Shown here piece by piece: positions 5,933 through 8,915 of a stretch of 8,915 nucleotides of DNA (position 1 is the first letter of the stretch; every line of letters starts with the position of its first letter). The DNA comes from Helicobacteraceae bacterium (GTDB lineage: Bacteria; Campylobacterota; Campylobacteria; Campylobacterales; SZUA-545), in assembly GCA_031275395.1 (NCBI GenBank), contig JAISOU010000018.1:1-8915 (forward strand), in the 5' to 3' direction. A program made the translations under genes and the position numbers. Below the pieces are notes generated by a model, which worked only from the letters and a program-made list of their open reading frames with translations, was not told the DNA's origin and did no database searches.

Positions 5933-6333
5933 GAGACGATCCTATTTTTTCGGATCGCCTCTAAAATGCCGTTGATAAAAGGCGGCGCGTTATCGTCGGC
6001 AAGCTCTTTGGCAAGGTCGATCGCCTCGTCGATCGCGATCGGCGCGTCGGTGTCGGTGAAAATTAGCTCGTAACAGGCTAGGCGCAAGATCGCCTTTTCC
6101 GTCTTTCCAAGCCGATCGATACTCCAATCTTTTGAAATATTTGAAATAATCGTCTTGTCGATTTCCGTCAAATTTGCGCAGCTTCCTTCAAAAAGGGCGA
6201 TGGCGAAATCCTTGTATTTTTGCGCTATCTTATTTTCGTAGGATAAACGAGCAAAATCTGAAGAGCCGTTGCCCATATCGAAGGCGTATAGAGCTTGGGC
6301 GGCGATCAGCCGCGACTGATGGCGCGCGCTCAA
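5929..6333 (-). CDS. nusB: Transcription antitermination factor NusB
   Basis: NusB binds boxA RNA with S10 (NusE) and helps form antitermination complexes on ribosomal RNA operons. The 134-residue, mostly helical protein has the family opening ARHQSRLIAAQALYAFD (3-19) with its RNA-binding arginines. In the second half it has LGKTEKAILRLACYEL, PIAIDEAIDLAKELADD and the C-terminal PPFINGILEAIRK motif, all typical. Translation begins at TTG one base after the ribH TAG. No separate Shine-Dalgarno is clear, so it probably depends on ribosomes finishing ribH. The gene sits between ribH and pyrF, a conserved order in Campylobacterota. Confidence 0.96.
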   Translation of the reverse strand: MSARHQSRLIAAQALYAFDMGNGSSDFARLSYENKIAQKYKDFAIALFEGSCANLTEIDKTIISNISKDWSIDRLGKTEKAILRLACYELIFTDTDAPIAIDEAIDLAKELADDNAPPFINGILEAIRKNRIVS

Positions 6334-6334
6334 G

Positions 6335-6802
6335 CTATTTGCCTAATTTGGCGTAGAGGTCGATCAGCTCGATAAGCCCCGTCATAGCTTCGAAACCCTT
6401 GTTGCCAGCTTTGCTTCCCGCCCGCTCGATCGCCTGTTCGATCGTATCCGTCGTAAGCACGCCGAAAGTTACGGGGATCAAGGTTTCCAAAGCCGCCGCC
6501 GCGATTCCTTTGGTCGTTTCCGCCGCCACATAGTCAAAATGCGGCGTGGAACCGCGAATGATCGCGCCCGCGCAAACCGCGCCCGCGTAGCGACCGGTTT
6601 TGATCGCTTTTTTCAGCGCCAGCGGGAGTTCAAACGCGCCCGGAACCAAGATCAGATCAAAGTTTTTTTCATCGCCGCCGTGTCTTATAAAGCTGTCTTT
6701 CGCCCCTTCGACAAGACGATCGCTAATAAGATGATTAAAACGGGAGGCGATAACCGCGACTTTTGCGTTTTTGGGTAGTTGTAACGCGCCTTCGTAGAGC
6801 AT
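6335..6802 (-). CDS. ribH: 6,7-dimethyl-8-ribityllumazine synthase
   Basis: RibH condenses 5-amino-6-ribitylaminouracil with 3,4-dihydroxy-2-butanone 4-phosphate to give lumazine, the penultimate step of riboflavin synthesis. It typically assembles into icosahedral or pentameric shells. The 155 residues include the substrate-stacking SRFN (20-23), the PGAFELP loop (54-60) and [14 protein letters not shown] (79-92) with catalytic His-88. Near the end are [10 protein letters not shown] (127-136), containing the phosphate-binding arginine, and an alanine-rich helix. The ATG is preceded by AAAGG about eight bases upstream. It lies 50 bases after rplS, with a GC-rich hairpin between. In many Campylobacterota the gene upstream of ribH is kdsA; here it is rplS. 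Confidence 0.97.
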   Translation of the reverse strand: MLYEGALQLPKNAKVAVIASRFNHLISDRLVEGAKDSFIRHGGDEKNFDLILVPGAFELPLALKKAIKTGRYAGAVCAGAIIRGSTPHFDYVAAETTKGIAAAALETLIPVTFGVLTTDTIEQAIERAGSKAGNKGFEAMTGLIELIDLYAKLGK

Positions 6803-6821
6803 ATTTTTAACCTTTACAAAT

Positions 6822-6844
6822 AACCGCCCGCTTAAAGGGCGGTT
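6822..6844 (-). terminator. Hairpin between rplS and ribH, weak or partial terminator
   Basis: AACCGCCC (6822-6829) pairs perfectly with GGGCGGTT (6837-6844) around a 7-base loop, eight bases after the rplS stop. On the minus strand the following bases are ATTTG, not a T-run, so termination would be partial at best. It could set different levels for rplS and the ribH-nusB-pyrF genes, or protect the rplS message from 3' decay. Confidence 0.45.
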
Positions 6845-6852
6845 TTGCGAGT

Positions 6853-7224
6853 TTATTCGGCGGCTTTTGGAACGCGAATCTCTTTAATCCGCGCCGCTTT
6901 GCCGCGCAGATTGCGCTGATAGTAGAGTTTAGCGCGGCGCACGCGTCCGCGCCGAACGACGTCGATCGTTTCTAGTGCTTCGGCGTAAAGAGGAAAGATC
7001 CGCTCTACTCCGATATTGTTTGCGCCGATCTTGCGAACGGTAAAGGTTTTGTTCGCTCCCGCGCCGCGCTTGGAGATACAAACGCCCTCAAACGTCTGAA
7101 TACGGGTTTTTTCGCCCTCTTTAATGCGAATGCCCATACGAATCGTGTCGCCCGCGCTAAATAGCGGTCGGACTCTTTCGCCGATTTGAGCCTTTTCAAA
7201 GGCTTCGATATAGCGGTTTCTCAT
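6853..7224 (-). CDS. rplS: 50S ribosomal protein L19
   Basis: L19 lies at the 30S-50S interface and forms intersubunit bridges. The 123-residue basic protein matches the family along its length. It opens with a helix and [20 protein letters not shown], then has the typical [20 protein letters not shown] strand and hairpin. Next come [10 protein letters not shown], and [27 protein letters not shown] at the end (part of this given as positions 89-116). The ATG has AAGGAT seven bases upstream. It lies 64 bases after trmD and has its own -10 box (TATAAT) in that gap. The trmD-rplS order is widely conserved. Confidence 0.97.
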   Translation of the reverse strand: MRNRYIEAFEKAQIGERVRPLFSAGDTIRMGIRIKEGEKTRIQTFEGVCISKRGAGANKTFTVRKIGANNIGVERIFPLYAEALETIDVVRRGRVRRAKLYYQRNLRGKAARIKEIRVPKAAE

Positions 7225-7253
7225 CTGTCTATCCTTGATATTCTGTAAAAAAG

Positions 7254-7289
7254 AGCGCGATTATAGTCAAACTTTGCTTTTACCGCGCT
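7254..7289 (-). promoter_or_regulatory. rplS leader: -10 box inside a T-tailed inverted repeat
   Basis: On the minus strand TATAAT (7265-7260) lies 35 bases before the rplS ATG, giving a likely start site near 7253. It is flanked by arms AGCGCG (7289-7284) and CGCGCT (7259-7254), followed by CTTTTTT. The six-base stem with a 24-base loop plus T-run could act as a terminator for trmD, while the enclosed -10 starts rplS anew. Each part is visible; the dual function is inferred. Confidence 0.45.
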
Positions 7290-7975
7290 TAAGCGTCTGA
7301 TTGTTTTAGCAGATCGGGGCGAAAATAGCGCGTTTTTAGGGTTGCCAGGCGCGCTCTAAAAGCGGCGATCGCCTTGTGATTTCCGCTAAGAAGCTCGCTA
7401 GGCGTCGTTTGATCTCTAAAAACGCAGGGCTTTGTAAAAACGGGCGCTTCTAGCAGATCGCGCTCAAAACTTTCAACGCCAAGCGACGAGGCGTTGCCCA
7501 AAACGTTTGGAACAAAGCGCAAAATCGCGTCGGCGCACATCAGCGCGGGCAGTTCGCCGCCCGTCAAAACAAAATCGCCGATCGAGAAAACCTCGTCGGC
7601 GAAAACCTCGATAGCGCGCTCGTCAAAACCTTCGTAGCGCCCGCAAACAAACGCGACGCGCTCAAAACGCGCCAATCGCTTCGCGTCTTTGGCTTTGAAT
7701 CGCTTGGCGCAAGGAGTCATAAATAAAATCCGCGTTTTTGGCGCTTTGCGTTTTAGATCGCTCAAAGTATCGAATAGCGGCTGAGGCGTCATCACCATAC
7801 CCGCGCCGCCTCCCGTAACGCTATCGTCGGTTTTAAGCCATTTATCGGCGGAATAATCTCGCGGGTTTAGCGTTTCAAACTCAAAAAGCCCGCTCTCTTT
7901 CGCCCGTTTTAAGATCGAATCCTCAAAATACGGCGCGACGAGGTTTGGAAAAAGCGTGATAAACGTTAGGCGCAT
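7289..7975 (-). CDS. trmD: tRNA (guanine-N1)-methyltransferase TrmD
   Basis: TrmD methylates G37 next to the anticodon of several tRNAs using S-adenosylmethionine, which prevents +1 frameshifting. The 228-residue SPOUT-class enzyme starts with MRLTFITLFP and has DDSVTGGGAGMVM (50-62). The trefoil-knot motifs are FVCGRYEGFDERA (109-121) and FSIGDFVLTGGELPA (130-144). Later come VPNVLGN, ESF (168-170) and EAPVFTKP (176-183), ending with SGNHKAI. The usual catalytic aspartate of the DSF motif appears as glutamate here. The ATG is the first possible start after an in-frame stop nine bases upstream; the nearest Shine-Dalgarno, AAAGAGGA, is about 12 bases away, which is long. No rimM or rpsP precedes it, since the upstream region diverges to another gene. 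Confidence 0.96.
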   Translation of the reverse strand: MRLTFITLFPNLVAPYFEDSILKRAKESGLFEFETLNPRDYSADKWLKTDDSVTGGGAGMVMTPQPLFDTLSDLKRKAPKTRILFMTPCAKRFKAKDAKRLARFERVAFVCGRYEGFDERAIEVFADEVFSIGDFVLTGGELPALMCADAILRFVPNVLGNASSLGVESFERDLLEAPVFTKPCVFRDQTTPSELLSGNHKAIAAFRARLATLKTRYFRPDLLKQSDA

Positions 7976-8007
7976 ATTTTCGCGTTATCCTCTTTGTAAT
8001 CTGGCTA

Positions 8008-8013
8008 ATTATC
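8008..8013 (-). promoter_or_regulatory. Candidate -10 box for trmD
   Basis: On the minus strand GATAAT (context TTTAGCGATAATTAG) lies about 32 bases before the trmD ATG in the divergent intergenic region. It matches five of six bases of the consensus. No -35 is seen. Confidence 0.35.
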
Positions 8014-8106
8014 GCTAAATATCCTTTGCCGCTTGATCCGCGACGAACGTTCTTGCGATTTCTTAAAAGCGATCCCGCCGCCGCCCGTTTTTAAGACCCG
8101 TTTTGT

Positions 8107-8112
8107 TACTAT
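8107..8112 (+). promoter_or_regulatory. Candidate -10 box for the terminal membrane-protein gene
   Basis: TACTAT (context TTGTTACTATG) precedes the TTG start at 8150 by 37 bases. It matches five of six consensus positions. It is the best candidate in the divergent spacer on this strand, but is not strong. Confidence 0.3.
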
Positions 8113-8149
8113 GTCGCGAATTGTTCAAATCTGAAATTAAGGATCTCTC

Positions 8150-8915
8150 TTGACCTCTCTCCTCGCCTCTTTCAAAAAGCCTCTTATCATCGCCCGTCTA
8201 GCCGCGCTTATCTTTATTTTAGCCTATATTATCTCTTTCTTTTCCGATCGATCTATAGGTAGCGAACGTTCGGTAAAAACGGATCGCGTAACGGCGGCGG
8301 AAACGCCCTCTATTGGAAGTAATCGCGCAATAGCGGACGAAAACGAGGTTTTCGCGCCGATCGAAAGCGCCCGCCGTTTCAAACGTTTTAACTCTTATGA
8401 AACCAGAATGCACCCATACTACAAAGACGACGTTCATCTTGAAAACATAATCGTATCCGATAACTTTGCCCGCAGATTCAAACATAACGGATCGCTAACC
8501 TTTGTCGTCGATAAAAACGCAAGCCTTAAAGATAGAGACGGCGTGATAATGCAAGTATTTGCCGATAATAAACTAATCGCCGAACAAGCCGAAAATCCTT
8601 ACTTATACGAAGGAGCGTCTAAGCCCGTAACGGTAAAGTTTAATATTCCAAAAGGAACAAAAGAGCTAAAACTTCATATTCTAGGAGGAAAAAATCCTTG
8701 GAATGACGGAACAAGAGTTTCAAATATTGAGGTTAATAGGGCAAACCCTTTACCAACAATTATCTTCTGGCTCTCTTTTATCTTTCTTGTATTTCCCAAA
8801 AACTATTACAGTCTAAAAACTTGGTTTCCCGCTATTAAAAGCGCATTTACGCCTATAACCTCTGGGGGGGGGGGGGGGGGGGGCAAAACCCCCCCCCCAA
8901 ACCGCAAATTATGCC
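8150..8915 (+). CDS. Unrecognised membrane protein with an NPCBM-like periplasmic domain (3' end outside window)
   Basis: An uninterrupted frame of 255 codons runs off the window. The only possible start in frame after the stop at 8138 is TTG at 8150, six bases after AAGGA. Residues 11-32 form a membrane segment (LIIARLAALIFILAYIISFF). About 33-200 would be periplasmic: a variable stretch, then a beta-rich part (about 113-197) with SLTFVVDKN, GVIMQVFADNKLIAE, PVTVKFNIPKGTKELKLHIL and GGKNPWNDGTRVSNIEV. Its pattern resembles NPCBM carbohydrate-binding modules (V.V.aDgk.l, then v-keL-L.v.gG...w). A second hydrophobic segment (202-216) follows, so the complete protein may be polytopic. From residue 239 the frame is glycine from a 20-G tract, which may be an assembly artefact. 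Its function is unknown; a cell-surface glycan role is speculation. Confidence 0.72.
   Translation, partial: MTSLLASFKKPLIIARLAALIFILAYIISFFSDRSIGSERSVKTDRVTAAETPSIGSNRAIADENEVFAPIESARRFKRFNSYETRMHPYYKDDVHLENIIVSDNFARRFKHNGSLTFVVDKNASLKDRDGVIMQVFADNKLIAEQAENPYLYEGASKPVTVKFNIPKGTKELKLHILGGKNPWNDGTRVSNIEVNRANPLPTIIFWLSFIFLVFPKNYYSLKTWFPAIKSAFTPITSGGGGGGGKTPPPNRKLC
8864..8898. repeat. G20 - CAAAA - C10 homopolymer fold-back
   Basis: Twenty consecutive G (8864-8883) are followed by CAAAA and ten C (8889-8898), so the two tracts can pair as a hairpin. All three frames remain open to the window end on the plus strand. Poly-G tracts are classic phase-variation switches in Campylobacterota. However, G20 with an adjacent C tract near a sequence end is also what two-colour sequencing poly-G artefacts and misjoined reads produce. 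Either explanation is possible. Confidence 0.9.

Noticed and set aside
8219-8485. 88-codon frame on the minus strand
   Set aside because: It is antisense to the membrane-protein gene, which has a ribosome binding site and coherent membrane segments.

Overview
The window looks like a chromosomal segment of an uncultivated or little-known member of the Campylobacterota (Epsilonproteobacteria). Three things point there: a tatB-tatC-queA cluster, a ribH-nusB-pyrF cluster, and a three-domain desulforubrerythrin of the Campylobacter jejuni Rrc type. The first two are arrangements typical of that phylum. The base composition (roughly half G+C, with very many CGATCG hexamers) is higher in GC than in the familiar AT-rich Campylobacter and Helicobacter. 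No species assignment is possible from the sequence alone.

Layout. Positions 1-406 hold no convincing gene, only short degenerate tandem and inverted repeats. Plus strand, 407-3235: desulforubrerythrin (peroxide defence), then tatB, tatC and queA, tightly packed, with queA apparently starting at a CTG codon that overlaps the tatC stop. Minus strand, 4921 down to 3224: a three-gene unit (secreted SPOR-domain protein, membrane-anchored DUF1266 protein, NifX/NifB-like cofactor-binding protein) behind a clear -10 box. It converges on queA, and the two reading frames overlap by 12 bp. Minus strand, 7975 down to 5111: trmD, rplS, ribH, nusB, pyrF and tRNA-Ser(GCU), a compact housekeeping block for tRNA methylation, ribosome structure, riboflavin, transcription antitermination and pyrimidine synthesis. 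Plus strand, 8150 to the end: an unfinished gene with a TTG start for an unrecognised membrane protein. It has an N-terminal membrane segment, a periplasmic beta-rich domain resembling carbohydrate-binding NPCBM modules, and a second membrane segment. It runs into a 20-G tract followed by a 10-C tract.

How the genes work together: most are conserved core functions. TatB and TatC form the twin-arginine export receptor. QueA makes queuosine precursor in tRNA, and TrmD makes m1G37 in tRNA. The less ordinary parts are the SPOR/DUF1266/NifX-like unit, the terminal membrane-protein gene with its G tract, the use of CTG and TTG starts at gene junctions, and the CGATCG excess. I see no CRISPR array, transposase, phage gene or recognisable defence system.
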